From Thuidium tamariscinum (Eukaryota > Streptophyta > Bryopsida > Hypnales > Thuidiaceae), in contig OX344756.2 in assembly GCA_947034885.2 (NCBI GenBank), positions 11,590,098 to 11,654,097 of the forward strand: DNA of 64,000 nt, given 5' to 3'. The position numbers were made by a program, and so were the translations under genes. Below the pieces are notes generated by a model. That model worked only from the letters and a program-made list of their open reading frames with translations. It was not told the DNA's origin and searched no databases. Positions 12,834 through 25,461 of the stretch are shown here, piece by piece. The stretch's first letter is position 1. Every line of letters begins with the position of its first letter.

Positions 12834-12988
12834 GAGAGTACAATCTAAACCTGAATCCTAAAACCTATTTTACACTGAAACTGCCTAGCCATTGGAACTG
12901 GCTGGCCACTGAAACTAACTGGCCACCGAACACTATAAGAAACTCATGTTTTAGGTGATGGATTTTAGGTGACATCCAATGTAGCAAC

Positions 12989-13159
12989 TATTGGCATATA
13001 TAGTAATTTAGAGTTTCATCCATTAGTTTAATATTTCATTCGTTAAATTAACGTTAGTCTTAGGAATTCTGTATATAAACCCTAGCTTTGCCTTGGTTAA
13101 TCATCTATTAATACAATAGGTCTCTTGTTGTGAAATTACAGCACTTCCATATTTCTATA
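12989..13159 (+). repeat. 5' LTR of the copia element
   Basis: The LTR is 171 bp and aligns end to end with 28175-28345. It contains TATATAAACCCTAG-type promoter sequence near its middle and is followed directly by the tRNA primer site. Confidence 0.9.
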
Positions 13160-13721
13160 TGGTATCAGAGCTTGGGTCTGCAAAGTAGTCACAGGACACT
13201 AGATAGATCAAGCTTCTTAGTTGAAACCCGTAATACTCAAGTAGAGCATTTGAATACTCACCACAGCTCAAGCAGGCTTCCGCTAGTTCATCGAATCGAT
13301 CGATTGCTTCACACAAGCTCTCCTCGTTAGCAGTCGGCAGCTTCATAGGACAATAGCGCTAATACGCTCACCATCTGTGAGCTTCTTAGCGAGACGCATA
13401 GATCAACAAGTTCATAGCATGCAACGATATCGTGTTACGTGCTAAACCCTCGAGAACACGCACCAGTCTTCGTCCCAGTTAGAAATTACAGTCTTCAGTC
13501 TCGACAACGTTGACATCCTTCTTATTTTATTTTATTTTTCCTTGTCGACATGGAACCAAGTGTTAAAGACGTTCCTGAGTCAATGAAACTAGCTGGTCCC
13601 TCCAATTATGCGATATTGTACTACAAGGTCAAGATGATCCTTAAGCACAAGGGTTTGTGGCATTATACCAAAACTGCAATAGCGTCTGATCAGACCATTG
13701 TAGCAGACTCCACGACATCTT

Positions 13722-14454
13722 GGGTGAATGCAAGAAACACCTGTACTATTTGTTGCGTTTTACTACAATACTCATGACTTTTTCTGGAGTACTTTAAAAT
13801 TAGAAAATTAATTTGAAATTTTTTTGAAAAATATGAACAATGCATAGACCTCTAAGATGAAGGTTTTCACCGAAGGAAATTGATAGAAAAATTCTCTAAG
13901 TAGGAGAATTAAAAAAGTGCCAAACCTCAAGAAAATACATACTTTTATGTTTTAATTTGGTAAAAATAGTAAAAATAAGTAAATTCAAAAAATAAAAAGT
14001 GGACATTTGCAACAATTCTATAGAGATGGTCATTCACCAAAGAAAACACCAAAATAATATTTTATATGTTTCAAAATTCAAGCAGAAAGAAGCTCACTTT
14101 GTAGACTTCTACACCACACAAAAATAACTTTTTTCAAAATCCCTCACGTGGAGAGATGTAAATCTATTAGAAGACCATCTCATCCAAATTTCATCTCAAA
14201 ATCTTAAAAAAAAGGTACTCCTTAGTACTAAAAACCTCCAAATTCTCATTTGTGACATTTAATCACTAGTATTATTTTAGTATTAAAATATTTTTGAAAA
14301 TTATGAAAAAATTATATAAGGTGTATGATAGACATGAGTACCTTCTCTAGAAATCTTGAGTCGTTTCAAGCAAAAATGCAAAAGTTATGGCCAAAAAACA
14401 GATCAGCACTTAGCTTGTGACGGAAAATAGTACAAGTGTTTCTTGCATTCACCC
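13722..14454. mobile_element. Foldback/TIR element, copy B
   Basis: Ends are GGGTGAATGCAAGAAACAC and its complement, flanked by TCTT at 13718-13721 and 14455-14458. At 733 bp it is closest to copy D at 34253; both carry the internal phrase GGTTTTCACCGAAGGAAATT. It has no coding capacity and lies in the gag region of the copia fossil. Confidence 0.85.
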
Positions 14455-16724
14455 TCTTCAACATTGGGTAGCGTGGCAACAGCAAACGTGGGAGTTGGAG
14501 CAAGAGATGGAGCACTACCAAATTCCAATGATCTTGTGAAAGAAATGAAGCAACGCTATCGTGCTGGACGAATTATCATCTCTCTAGTATGAGATTCCAT
14601 TCTCCTCAACGTCATTAATCTCACAAACCCATATGATATTTGGCATAGACTCTGTACCATGTGTGACGATAGAAGTTCCTCGAGATGCATGTCTCTTAAA
14701 GAACAATTTTACTCTCTCAAACTTGGAGAGGGAAAAGCTGTATGATCGTAAACCAGCTAGCCAACTTAGGGATCACTATCCCAGATGAGGATTTAGTTGA
14801 TGTTACGTTAAATAGCCTGCCAAAATCGTAGTCAACCTTTCATCAGCTTCAGAAGGGTAGAGAGCGACTCCCATCCTTTCCCGAACTAGAGGGACTGTTA
14901 CTTCAGGAAGAAGTAGGACACAACTTTGAAAAACAACAAGAAGAGTCTAAGGAGGTCAACCTCACAAAGACCACATGCAATCCCAATCGAGGCGGATTCA
15001 ACCCCGAGGACGTAATAGCAGCGGTCGAAGTAACGGCACCAACGACCGCAACTAATGACAGCCAACAAATGACTCACAGAGCCGCCATCTTATTACCTAC
15101 CATAAATGCAACAAACAAGGACATTATGCCCGTGATTGTGCCTAAGCAACAGTGAAGGAGAAAATCAAAACGTTACAACTGGAGTTAAGCAACATGCAAC
15201 GCTTTCACAATCACAGTCGCTCGTCATCAACCCAACATGTGAATCTGACAGAGGTTAGCGTCAGTTACGACCCTAGTCAAGATACTCATCCCGACTCTGC
15301 AACGAATCCTGTACAAGATTGTATTGAAGCCTTTCATAACAACGACGACGACTCAGATGAAGTAATCAATGCTTGCGTCGTCTCAAACATCGAAGAAGAT
15401 TGGTTCTTGGATTCGGGTGCATTGTCTCATATCACTGGCAATCCACAACTTTTCCAACATGTCGCAACACAGGGTAAGTAAATTCCCTATTATACTCACA
15501 AAAATCACTCTAGAGTATAACTAAGTGACTCTAAAGATCGAACCCGCGAGATTCTGTGAAGTATCTGGCTTAGTTAAGCGATTAAGATAGGACAGCTCCC
15601 AAAACTCTATAATCCGGTTCTAGATCTAGAACCGGAAATACACAAACAACCCGAGACGACAACCCGTTATCCCGTTCAAAACTGAAATTCTAGCAATCTG
15701 GTCCGGAATGGATCCGTTCCTTCACTTTTCCGGTTTCCCGGATTTTATCCGTTCCGTCAGACTGCAACGGATCCGTTCCCTAACGAGTTCCGCTCCTTGT
15801 TTCCTCTCTGGATCAATCCGTTCCGGATGATCCGTCCACATCCGTTCCTCAATCCGGTTTAGTTTTGCCTCTGTTTTACCATCAGAGGGGTCGCCGCTTA
15901 ATTTTGTGAGCGGTAGGCCCACCGCTCCTTCCGTGACTTATAGTGGCTGAAGACCCACTTTCTACCTGTTAATTCTAAAAATACTTCAGATCCGGTTTGA
16001 TCCCTCACAACAATCCAGACAAAGATCCGGACTGTAGGTCACACAGAGATCCCCCGTACGATCTTCTCATACTACAACGACTTTGACACTACTTTCCGTT
16101 CCTGGGGAGCCAGGTGGCTACAAGTGTATCCGTCCGTTCCAACGTCAACTGGAACTCTTCCGTTTGCCACAAAGACGGTGAGACCTCACAGGAGATCGGA
16201 CACTCAATTGGGTTTCCCACCCAGGAGCTCTAGCACGATTAAGGAATCCCTCCCTCTCGTCTAGCCTAACAACGGCTTTCTCACCCGGAATCTTAAGTCC
16301 TAGAAGCGCTGAGGCACTAGAATTACACTCCCAACTCTTCTCTACCCGTTTTCATATACTCAGACGCGGAAAATAAACACCAAAGGGAGAACGTCGCCTA
16401 CAAAACCACTTGCGCCTTCCTAACTCCGCGTCACGCCGCCCTGCCAAACCCGGGAGATACACTTGCAAAGCAAGAGGGAATAGAATACACAAAGATAATG
16501 CAAAGGAAAAGACTCCCAGTCCACTGCGAGGGGACTGACTTAAATAATGGGCAAAAAGCAAAAAGCGCCATACAAGTCCGCCGCGATTAACGCTCGGCGG
16601 ATCCGTTCCTACCTACTTCTGAACCGGAACGGATTCCAACCCGCTCCAAGTTCCTAAACCGGACCGGATTTCCTCCTGATCCGTTCCTAAGTTAAAAACT
16701 ACAAAAACAGGAAAGTCCTAATAC

Positions 16725-18407
16725 CTACGTATCCGGCTCTGCTACCCTAGATCCTATAGTCGGGCTTTCCGCCCTATTGATCTGCTCGAAGACCTCGGTG
16801 AGGTTCCGATTCCGTTCTCCGTCTGTTGCAACCGGAGCTCCAGTAACCGGACTCGCAGGAGACTCCGACAACTGAATTGCCGCCTCCCGGTTGCCCGTTG
16901 ACGCTCGCCCTGACTTCTTGGATTGCGGCGTCCTGTCCTTCCCTGGTCTCTGAGGCAACCCTTCGGAAATATCCGGTAGAGACAGATTGGAGAGTCTGAC
17001 CGGAATTTCCGTCAATCTCCGGCTACAGTCTTCCATCCGTTCGGCCGCCTCCCGAACCTTCACCAAAGTCGTCTCCACCTTTTCGGAGAAGTCGGACAGA
17101 ATCCGGACTATCCGGCTTCCGGATAGTTTCTTCTCCTTGTGCACTTCTTCGTCAAACAGTTGAGCCCGGATGACAGCCGATCCGGGTTCCCCGAATGTTG
17201 TCTTCACGTGCTCCGCCAATTTGACGGTCTCTGCCGCCATCTCCTTGGTAGCGGCCTCGTTGTCCTTGAGAACAAGGAGCTCCGCCTTCAAACCGTCAAC
17301 TTCCTCCTGAAGTTTCCGGTTTTCCTCCTCCAACTTGGCGAGATCCGCAGGCGAGGCGATGCAATTCCCTACCACGGTCGGAAGAGTATGATCCGGTTTG
17401 CCATTGACCATCCCCGCGATGTTCTCCAGGACGATCCGTTTGACCTCCCAATCCGCTCGGATGTTGCACAGGATTTCCGTCAGTTGCACGAACGGATCAC
17501 TGGGATCCGTTTCCTCTGCTGCTGGTTCGGCCTGACCCGGTTCGGATGGTCCCGCTCTGCCTTTCGTTCCCGGATTGTGTCGGACCGGAGGAGATCCCCT
17601 CGTGTTCGGCGGTGTGGTCTTCTGCCGCTTCACGAGCGGAACTTCCGGTTCCTCTCCCTTATCCGAGTCCTCCCGCTCTGTCTCGGACTCGGAGCTCTCC
17701 TCATCATCCGTTGACGTCTCCCCGTACGTCAAGACTATCTTCTGGGTGTGCCACGTCTTCTCTTCCGTATCCGAAAGGAGCTGTAGATGGTGGTAGAGGT
17801 GGAAGAGGTAGGGGGAGATCGGAGTTGCCCTACTCCCTCCGAGGTTCTTCAGTAACCGGGTGATCAGGTCCTGTATGATCCGGCCCCAGTCCACTTTCCG
17901 GTCTCCGATCAGCGCACCGAAAATGGTGTTGGCCAGGCCGATCGTGATCCGGGTTGGTTTCTCCGGATGAAGGACCGGAAGCAGAAACTTCAACAGGCGC
18001 CTATGCCTATCTTCGTTGCAGTCCATGATCCGGTATCCGTCCTTTGGGTGAGGGGTGCCACTAAACTTGTTTTGGAGGAAGTCTACCTTCCTCCCGGCCG
18101 GTCCGTGCCCCTGGTGTTTGAACCCGTATACGGCCCTCCAGTGCGCCTCCGTCCATTTGTGCGGCATTCCCCGCGCCGTGTTGTCGAACTGATTCGACAC
18201 CTTGCCCTTCAGCTCCTTCACCATCCGCTCCTCCTTGAAACCCCAGGGTATCTCTGCTAACCCTAGACACCCCATTGCGGTTAAGTCCGCCATCAAGTTG
18301 CTTTTCTCCGGCTCTGTGGAAGGGATGAGCGGAACTACTTTCTTCAGCTTTATCCCTGTGGGTGGGGGTGTAGTGGACTCGGTTCTCTTCCGGCGTAGCT
18401 GCGGCAT
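16725..18407 (-). CDS. 560-aa uncharacterised element-borne protein with coiled coil
   Basis: A single uninterrupted frame starts with ATG at 18407. Residues 1-30 are basic and proline-rich. Residues about 38-225 form a probable globular helical domain with WGFKEERMVKELKGK, a VDWGRIIQDL segment and ISPYLFHLYHHLQLL. Residues about 228-300 are acidic then basic and disordered. Residues about 360-400 are a predicted coiled coil (LEEENRKLQEEVDGL). The tail is Ser/Pro-rich. The pattern of a VDW helix followed by a helix ending in FHLY resembles plant transposon-associated domains near the plant mobile domain and 'putative plant transposon protein' families. That is a weak resemblance, not an assignment. 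A full-length frame inside a decayed host element suggests a recent insertion. The strong overlapping open frames on the other strand are GC-driven shadows. Confidence 0.6.
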   Translation of the reverse strand: MPQLRRKRTESTTPPPTGIKLKKVVPLIPSTEPEKSNLMADLTAMGCLGLAEIPWGFKEERMVKELKGKVSNQFDNTARGMPHKWTEAHWRAVYGFKHQGHGPAGRKVDFLQNKFSGTPHPKDGYRIMDCNEDRHRRLLKFLLPVLHPEKPTRITIGLANTIFGALIGDRKVDWGRIIQDLITRLLKNLGGSRATPISPYLFHLYHHLQLLSDTEEKTWHTQKIVLTYGETSTDDEESSESETEREDSDKGEEPEVPLVKRQKTTPPNTRGSPPVRHNPGTKGRAGPSEPGQAEPAAEETDPSDPFVQLTEILCNIRADWEVKRIVLENIAGMVNGKPDHTLPTVVGNCIASPADLAKLEEENRKLQEEVDGLKAELLVLKDNEAATKEMAAETVKLAEHVKTTFGEPGSAVIRAQLFDEEVHKEKKLSGSRIVRILSDFSEKVETTLVKVREAAERMEDCSRRLTEIPVRLSNLSLPDISEGLPQRPGKDRTPQSKKSGRASTGNREAAIQLSESPASPVTGAPVATDGERNRNLTEVFEQINRAESPTIGSRVAEPDT

Positions 18408-18757
18408 GGCAACTATCCGGAAAACTACCTCACTCTTCTCCTAGCCGCACGTCCCGTTCCTCACACACACTCACAATCACAAATACAAAAGTAATCTGCC
18501 TGTAATAACCACCTGCACATACACACACACACTCCTCTCCACACACCAGCGCCTCAACGCACAGTCTGAAACCCGCGCCGCTGACAACTGCCCGCTTTGA
18601 CAAAAAACCCGCTGCTAATACTGACAGCCGCGTCACAGAAAATTGCGCCACCAAACACGCGCGGAAAACCAACTCACAGAAAAGGCGGAAAACGCTGAGG
18701 GTTGAAAAACACACAACGAAGCGCCTGAGAGCAAATGGGCCAACTGAAAATGTCAGG

Positions 18758-18769
18758 CCTTATATACTT
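18758..18769 (-). promoter_or_regulatory. TATA box candidate for the 560-aa ORF
   Basis: On the minus strand the sequence reads AAGTATATAAGG, a good plant TATA box, about 350 bases before the ATG at 18407. It would give a 5' leader of roughly 310-330 bases. It is the only such motif between the left element boundary and the start codon that I noticed. Confidence 0.4.
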
Positions 18770-21700
18770 TCCAGAAATGGATCTGGTATTCCGTTCCTGA
18801 TCATCCGTTCCCGTTCTCATCCGATTGGTCCAAGTCCGGAAATCATCCGTTCCGTTCTGGGACTGAATCCGGATAGAATCCGTTCTGTAGGGTCCGGAAT
18901 TTTTCCGTTCCGGTATTCCGTCGTAATAAACCGGAATTATTCTGCCACCGGTCTCTACAACATTATCTGGTACTACTTCTGGATCTTACCCGTTCCCTGA
19001 ACAAATCCGGTTGCTAAATTTTCGACTTTCCGCTCCATACTGACTTTAAATGGAAAGATCAAAAATATGTCTTGCCACACAACACATCTCTCCCTCTAGT
19101 GTACCTCACATTAAGAGTGTAGGGGGCTAGATCATGCTTGTAGCAGGCCAAGGCACTATACACATTTACGGATTGCTCTGGAAGAAATAAAGATATTCAC
19201 CATATTCTATATGTTCCTGGCGTCAAAACCAACTTATTCTCTATGGACAAACTTATGGACATTGGTCACCTAGTTTTATTCGAGTCAAAGGAGTGCTTCA
19301 TCTTTGATAAAGATCAACCGGATCATCTTTTTTTTTGAAGAATATGAGACTCTAGGGACAAGCTCTATTGTGTGGAACGATACCTTGCTCACCTTGGCGT
19401 CATTACTCAAGCGTCTCCATCCTCCTTGCTGTCGAATGTTGACCGCTCCCTCTCTACCAAAGCAACAGTTCCAAATCTATCCTGCAACGAATCGACATCG
19501 ACCGTCAACACATCTACAACGATCGGACCTCCCCAGGGTCCCCTCATCATTAAAATTCCAAATCTGCCGAAGACATTAATTTCTGGCACTAGCGCATTGG
19601 TCACCTCAATTTTCAGAGCTTGTACCATCTTACCTCTCGTCAGTTAGTAGCAGGAGTTCTAGTCATCCCTCTGGTAAAACATGTTTGTGCATCCTACATA
19701 TTAGGAAAGTTACCACGTGACAGATTCCCCAAGTAACGGACCACCTATACAACACAGCTTCTCCAACTAGTTCATAGTGATCTGTGCGGTCCTATGTCCA
19801 TCCAATCTAGGAACGATAGTAGATATATACTCACCTTTATTGACGATTACTCACGTAAAACCTGGTTATATTTTCTGATAGACAAATCCCAAACATTAGA
19901 ATTCTTTAAACAATTCCGAACTCACGTTGAGACTCCTACCCACCATATAGGCACGTTTAGAACAGATCGGGGAGGAGAATACATCTCCACTGATTTCAAA
20001 ACCTATTGTACTACCCACGGTATTACATGGCAACTCATAGCTGGCTACTTACCACACCAGAACGGTGTGTCTGAGCGCAAAAACAAAACTTTACTTGAAG
20101 GTATTTGCAGCGTAGTTATAGACTTACATGTACTCAAATACCTAAGATATTCTAGGATGAAGTAGCTAAAACCGTCAACTACGTCCAATATCGTTGTCCC
20201 ACAAAAGCCTTGAAACTACTTACACCTGAAGAAGCCTTCATAGGTATTAAAACCAACCTTAGCCATCTTCGTGTCATAGGCTCCTTAGCATATTGTCATA
20301 TTACAGATGCAAAAAGACAAAAATTTGACCCTACAGCAATCTCCATCATTCTCCTTAGATATGACGAACAGAGCAAGGCATATTGTTGCTACAATCTTCG
20401 TACTAGAAAAATCCTTATTAGTTGTGATGTACACTTTGATGAGACCACTCTTAAATTCCTTGTCCTCAAGACTACCGAACCCCTCGAGGACACTACTTTT
20501 TTAGAAAAAATATTATCCCCATTCCCTTCTATTACTTCTCCCCTAGTTTTGATTGACCCACCTGATCCCTCTAGCGCATCACTCCCCACTACCTCTGCCA
20601 GTCCACTTGCTCCCTCTCCTATACCTCTTCACTCTCCTCCACATTCACCCTCTTCTCTGAATCTTCCTCCCTCTAATTCCGCCATTCCATCAGTCATAGT
20701 TCCCCCCTTAGAAAGACCTTTACCACCTAATCCTCCACACCATTCCTAGTGACCCTGTCGCCAGAATATATGCCTCAATGGGTACGAGCTATACTTTTCC
20801 CTTGAAGATTTTGATCTCTGCAAAATCACTGCCACTTCCTCGCCACTTGTTCTCCAGAATCCAGCCAGCAACAACATTACCTTCAAGCAAGCAAAAACAG
20901 ACCTAGGATGGCGGCAAGCAATGCAAGAGGAGATGAACTCAATTTGGAAGAACCAAACCTGGGATTTGCAACCTCTCTCTACAGGTTATAAAGCAATCAC
21001 CTACAAATGGGTCTTCAAGTTGAAGTAGGGAACACCTAGGCAACCACCAATCAAGAAAGCCCGCTTGGTTGCTAGAGGCTTCGAACAACGTCAGGGCATT
21101 GACTACAATGAGACTTTTGTGCCTATCATCAAATGGACAACTCTACGCACAGCTATTGCTCTAGCTGCTGCCAAACGATGGACCATCCACCATATGGATG
21201 TCCGTACTACGTTCCTACATGGTCTCCTCAAGGAACGCGTGTTTATGAGACAACCACCTGGCTTTCATACCAAAGGAAAAGAACATCTTGTCTGCAGCCT
21301 CAACAAGTCTCTCTACGGACTAAAGCAAAGTCCTAGAAATTGGTATGAACGCATAGACATGGCTCTTCGACGTTTGGGACTACACATGAGCACATTAGAT
21401 AGCAATTTATATTATATGCATCAAGTAGGTGAAACACTTATCCTTCTCATATACATTGACGACTTGTTTATTACAGGCAGTTTAGACAAACTTATCAATT
21501 GGTTGAAAACCTTTTTACACAAAGACTTCAAGATGACTGACCTGGGACCCATTCGACTCTACCTGGGCATCTCCTTTGAAGAAGTTGCTCTTGGTATGTT
21601 CCTTCCACTACAAGAAAATGAGTGTTTTATGACTGCAAAATATGACTACAGTGAGTCATAAAATTCAAGAATGTGACTCAAGCAAAAATCACTGTAGATG

Positions 21701-22116
21701 AGCGGAATGTGACTGAGATGAGATATGGTCGAGTCATTCACTTTCAGTCATATGACTGGTGAGTCATATTTGCAGTCATATGGATTTGAAAGTATAATAA
21801 ACCATTTTTAGACATATTTTGCCAACATGGCATATATTTTGACTTTCCTTGGAGGTTTGACATTTTCATTAGCTGCCCGAGCAAAATAAAAAAATCTTGC
21901 GTGGAATGTGACTCGGCTTAGTTATATTTTTGATGATGTGGATTGTGACTGCGGTGAGTCATAATTTGAGTGATATGGAATATGACTACAACAAGTCATA
22001 TTCTTAGTGACATGGAATATAACTATAGTGAGTCATTTTTTGAGTGATATGATATATGACTGCAGCAAGTCATATTCTAAGTCATTTTTTTAATGATATG
22101 GAATATGATTGTAGTG

Positions 22117-23209
22117 GGGTGAATGCAAGAAACACTTGTACTATTTGTTGCGTTTCGTCACACCCTATTTTTTTCTTTTTCTTTTAGCCATAACTTTTGT
22201 GTTTTAGCTCCAAATGACTCAAACTTTACAAAGAAGATACTCATAGCTATTATATATCTAAAATGAATTTTTGAGATTTTTCAAAAATAATTTATTATTT
22301 TTAAATAGCCCCGAAAATTTCTCACAATACTTGATTTAAGGGGTTTTAGCACCCCATTTCTCCAAAAAAAACGAATTTTGACCTAAAATTTGGAGAACAT
22401 GGTTTTATAGTAGACTTATACCTACTTTCCAGAGGAATTTTAAAAATACTTATTTTTAAGTGTTGTAGAAGTCCACAAAGAGAGCTTCATTCTGCATTTT
22501 TTTCCAAAGGTATAAGACATTATTTTGGTGATTTTTTTGGTCAAATCTCATCACCAAAAAGTTTTTTCAAGTTTTATATTTTTATGTATTTTTCAAAAAA
22601 ATAATACTATTTTTAAAAAATTAAAATGTCACAAGTTGTATTTTCTTCACCGGAACTTTGGACATAGAATTCTCATAGAATTCCGGTGAAAAAAATACAA
22701 CTTGTGACATTTTAATTTGTTAAAAATAGTATTATTTTTTTGAAATATACACAAAAATATAAAACTTGAAAAAACTTTTTGGTGATGAGATTTGACCAAA
22801 AAAATCACCAAAATAATGTCTTATACCTTTGGAAAAAAATGTAGAATGAAGCTCTCTTTGTCGACTTCTACAACACTTTAAAATAAGTATTTTTAAAATT
22901 CCTTTGGAAAGTAGGTATAAGTCTACTAGGAGACCATTGTCTCCAAATTTTAGGTCAAAATTCGTTTTTTTGGAGAAATGGGGTGCTAAAAACCCTTAAA
23001 TCAAGGACTGTGAGAAATTCTCGGGGCTATTTAAAAATAATAAATTATTTTTGAAAAATCTCAAAAATTCATTTTAGATATATAATATCCATGAATAGCT
23101 TCCCTATAAATTTTGAGTCATTTGGAGCTAAAACACAAAATTTATGGCTAAAAGAGAAAGAAAAAAATAGGGTGTGACAAAAGGCTTTAAGTATTTCTTG
23201 CATTCACCC
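22117..23209. mobile_element. Foldback element, copy C: 1.09-kb near-perfect hairpin
   Basis: The left arm (22117 to about 22650) and right arm (about 22680-23209) are almost exact inverted repeats of about 530 bases, with a loop of a few tens of bases around CCGGAACTTTGG. The ends GGGTGAATGCAAGAAACAC and complement are flanked by AGTG (22113-22116 and 23210-23213). Unlike copies A, B and D, the two halves are the same sequence in opposite orientation. Both resemble the right half of copy B (AGCCATAACTTTTG, then TGACTCAA). This copy therefore probably arose by inverted duplication of one end. Confidence 0.88.
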
Positions 23210-23539
23210 AGTGAGTAATATTTTCAATCATATCTTAAGTGATTTGGAATATGATTGCAATGAGTCATATTTTGAGTCATATTTTAAGTGATATGGAATA
23301 TGACTATAATGAGTCATATTTTGAATGATGAAATATGATTGCGGCAAGTCATATTTTGAGTAATATCGGATATGACTACAACGAGTCATATTTTGGCTTA
23401 TATAGAATATGACTGTAATGAGTCACTCTATTGTTCAAGTTAGTTTTAGAAGAACAACAACACAAATACAACAATATAATAATTAAAACTTTAAAAAACA
23501 AAACAAAAAAGAAGAAAGAAAACTTAGAAAGCAATAACT

Positions 23540-24135
23540 TGACAACAACTAAAATACAACAACATAACAATTAGATCTTCAAAAAACAAAAAACAAAACA
23601 AAAAACAAGAGTTAGGAAGTAACAACTCACTACCACCACCAAACCTTCAAAAAACACAAGAAGGAGGAAGAAACAAGAGTTAGGAAGCAACAACTCACCG
23701 CCACCACCAAACCTTCAAAAACACAAGAAGGAGGAAGAAACAAGAGTTAGAAAGCAACAACTCACCACCACCACCAAAGAACTACTACTAAAACCTCAAA
23801 AAACAAAAGAAGGAAGAAGAAACAAGAGTTAGAAAGCAACAACTCACCACCAACAACAACAACAATATAAGGAGGAAGAAACAAGAGTAGAAAGCAACAA
23901 CTCACCAACAACAACAACAATACAAGAAGGAAGAAGAAATAAGAGTTGAAAGCAACAACTCACCAACAACAACAAACAATTACTACTAAAACTTCACAAA
24001 ACAAAAGAAGGAAGAAGAAACAAGAGTTAGAAAGCAACAACTCACCATCATCACCAACAACAACAACAACAAACAACAAACAACTACTACTAAAACTTCA
24101 AAAAACAAAAGAAAAAACAAGAAACAAGAGGTTGA
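23540..24135. repeat. Degenerate tandem repeat, A- and CAA-rich
   Basis: About seven to eight imperfect units of roughly 60-100 bases share AGAAACAAGAGTTAGAAAGC followed by AACAACTCACC, CAC or CAA runs and ACTACTAAAACTTCAAAAAA. The array lies within the CACTA transposon, just upstream of its coding remnants, and creates spurious K/N/Q/T-rich open frames. Confidence 0.75.
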
Positions 24136-24533
24136 AAACTACAAAGAAGAAAGAAGATGACGCACATGAAGTGGCAGCTAGGGTTTCAAAGCCCTAAAAA
24201 AGTAACGGCTAGGATTTAAAAACCCTAAAAAATGGCGGCTAGGGTTTTAAAACCCTAAAAATGATGACTGAACCTAGTGATACAATTGCATTTGTGACTA
24301 CCTATAGTAATGTAATTTAATATATGACTAAATTTAGTAATACAATTGTATATATGACTGTATATTGTAATGTGATGTCATATGTGACTAAAACTAGTAA
24401 TATAATTACATATATGACTACTTAGAGTAATGTAATTTAATATATGATTGAATCTTATTATACAATTGCCTATACAACTACATGTAATTATGTTATTGCA
24501 AAAAAGATTGAATGTAATGATTAGCACTGAAAT

Positions 24534-25461
24534 ATGACTCCATGTAGTGTGTTGTTTTGCATGTTTTTGATGAACTCACATGCTTCATGGTTGTATAATA
24601 TAAAAAACATGAAGATGATATGTCAGTTTGTAAATATGAACGTCGACAATACAGGCGTAAAAAACAAAAAAAAACAGATACAATATTTAATGAAATTGTA
24701 TAATGAGGAGTTCCACATTTGGTTTTCAAAGACAGTGTTCTGTGCTATGAAAGACGGGATTGAAGAAATGGAAGAGGATGTGGGAATTTTGATGTTATCT
24801 CCATCACATCAAGCCAAGTCATATCGTTCTATGTATGCATTTAAAAATCACATTTGTATTCAAAATTGTGAGAAAGAATTGACAATAATGGATTCAAGAG
24901 TAGCTGAAACTTTTTAACAATTGTGTCGAGCAAATGTAAAGGATAGGAACATGGAGGCTTTAGAATTAGAGTTCGTGGGGGGTGGAAGAGATCTTATTTG
25001 TAAATTACGCAAACTTTGAGGTAGTAGTGCTATATTCAGTATATTGCAATTGGGTGGTTGCAAATAAAAAGGAGGATGGGGCTACCATAAAGCGTGATGA
25101 GTATGAATTCACTAGTGTGAATTTTCGAAAATTGATCCCTTACTTGACACAATCATTTGCTTTTCCTCTACACATTGAACACGTATTCATTATACTAGAC
25201 AAGGACAAGAGTGGATGGAAAGTTGTACTTCAAAAGGAACCAAGAGGTGTTCAATTATTCTCTGCACATCAAGCAACACCTGAAGTGCAATGCATATCCT
25301 TGGGAAAGACAACAAATTTTCATGGATTGGGAGCCACAGACTTGTACAAAGATCTTCTTCTAAAGATACCCTTGTATGAAGCAGTGGAAGTAGAAGCTGA
25401 TGTGGTTGCAACTACATTACAACGTCTCAAGCAAGATGACATAATTGTGAATGAGTTATAG
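24534..25461 (+). pseudogene. CACTA transposon protein remnant (DUF4216-type region)
   Basis: Two open frames follow each other. The first (24534-24917) contains FHIWFSKTVF, SPSHQAKSYRSMYAFKNHI and an SRVAETF end, corresponding to the segment just before DUF4216 in CACTA proteins. The second (24982-25461) contains VVVLYSVYCNWV, KRDEYEFTSVNF and KSGWKVVLQKEPRG, the core signature of DUF4216 (usually xxLFKCDWxD...DEYGFTxVNF). The frames are separated by a stop after SRVAETF and a shift near 24970. The upstream transposase_21 catalytic part was not seen. It sits between the CACTA ends at 21606 and 26788. Confidence 0.7.

Larger units (their letters stand above)
15472..19079. mobile_element. GC-rich unclassified insertion carrying a 560-aa ORF
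   Basis: A 3.6-kb block with much higher GC than its surroundings interrupts the copia element. CAACACA stands on both sides (15465-15471 and 19080-19086). If extended to CGCAACACA / CACAACACA it is a 9-bp duplication with one CpG-type transition, which would fit Mutator-like elements. Terminal inversion is weak at best (GGGTAAG against TGGCAAG). There are no long terminal repeats, no poly-A end and no recognised transposase. A short motif, ATCCGTTCC or close variants, occurs at least ten times in the noncoding flanks (about 15710-16690 and 18780-18960) and also within the ORF. The class is unknown; a non-TIR MULE or another gene-carrying element is possible. Confidence 0.6.

Noticed and set aside
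17139-17863. Long plus-strand open frames of up to 191 codons
   Set aside because: They lie antisense to the 560-aa ORF in GC-rich sequence, have no recognisable domain and are explained by few AT-rich stop codons.
15472-19079. Helitron or LTR retrotransposon identity for the GC-rich insertion
   Set aside because: There is no TC...CTRR ends with a terminal hairpin, no insertion between A and T, no long terminal repeats, and no helicase or polymerase. The flanking sequence appears duplicated, which Helitrons do not do.
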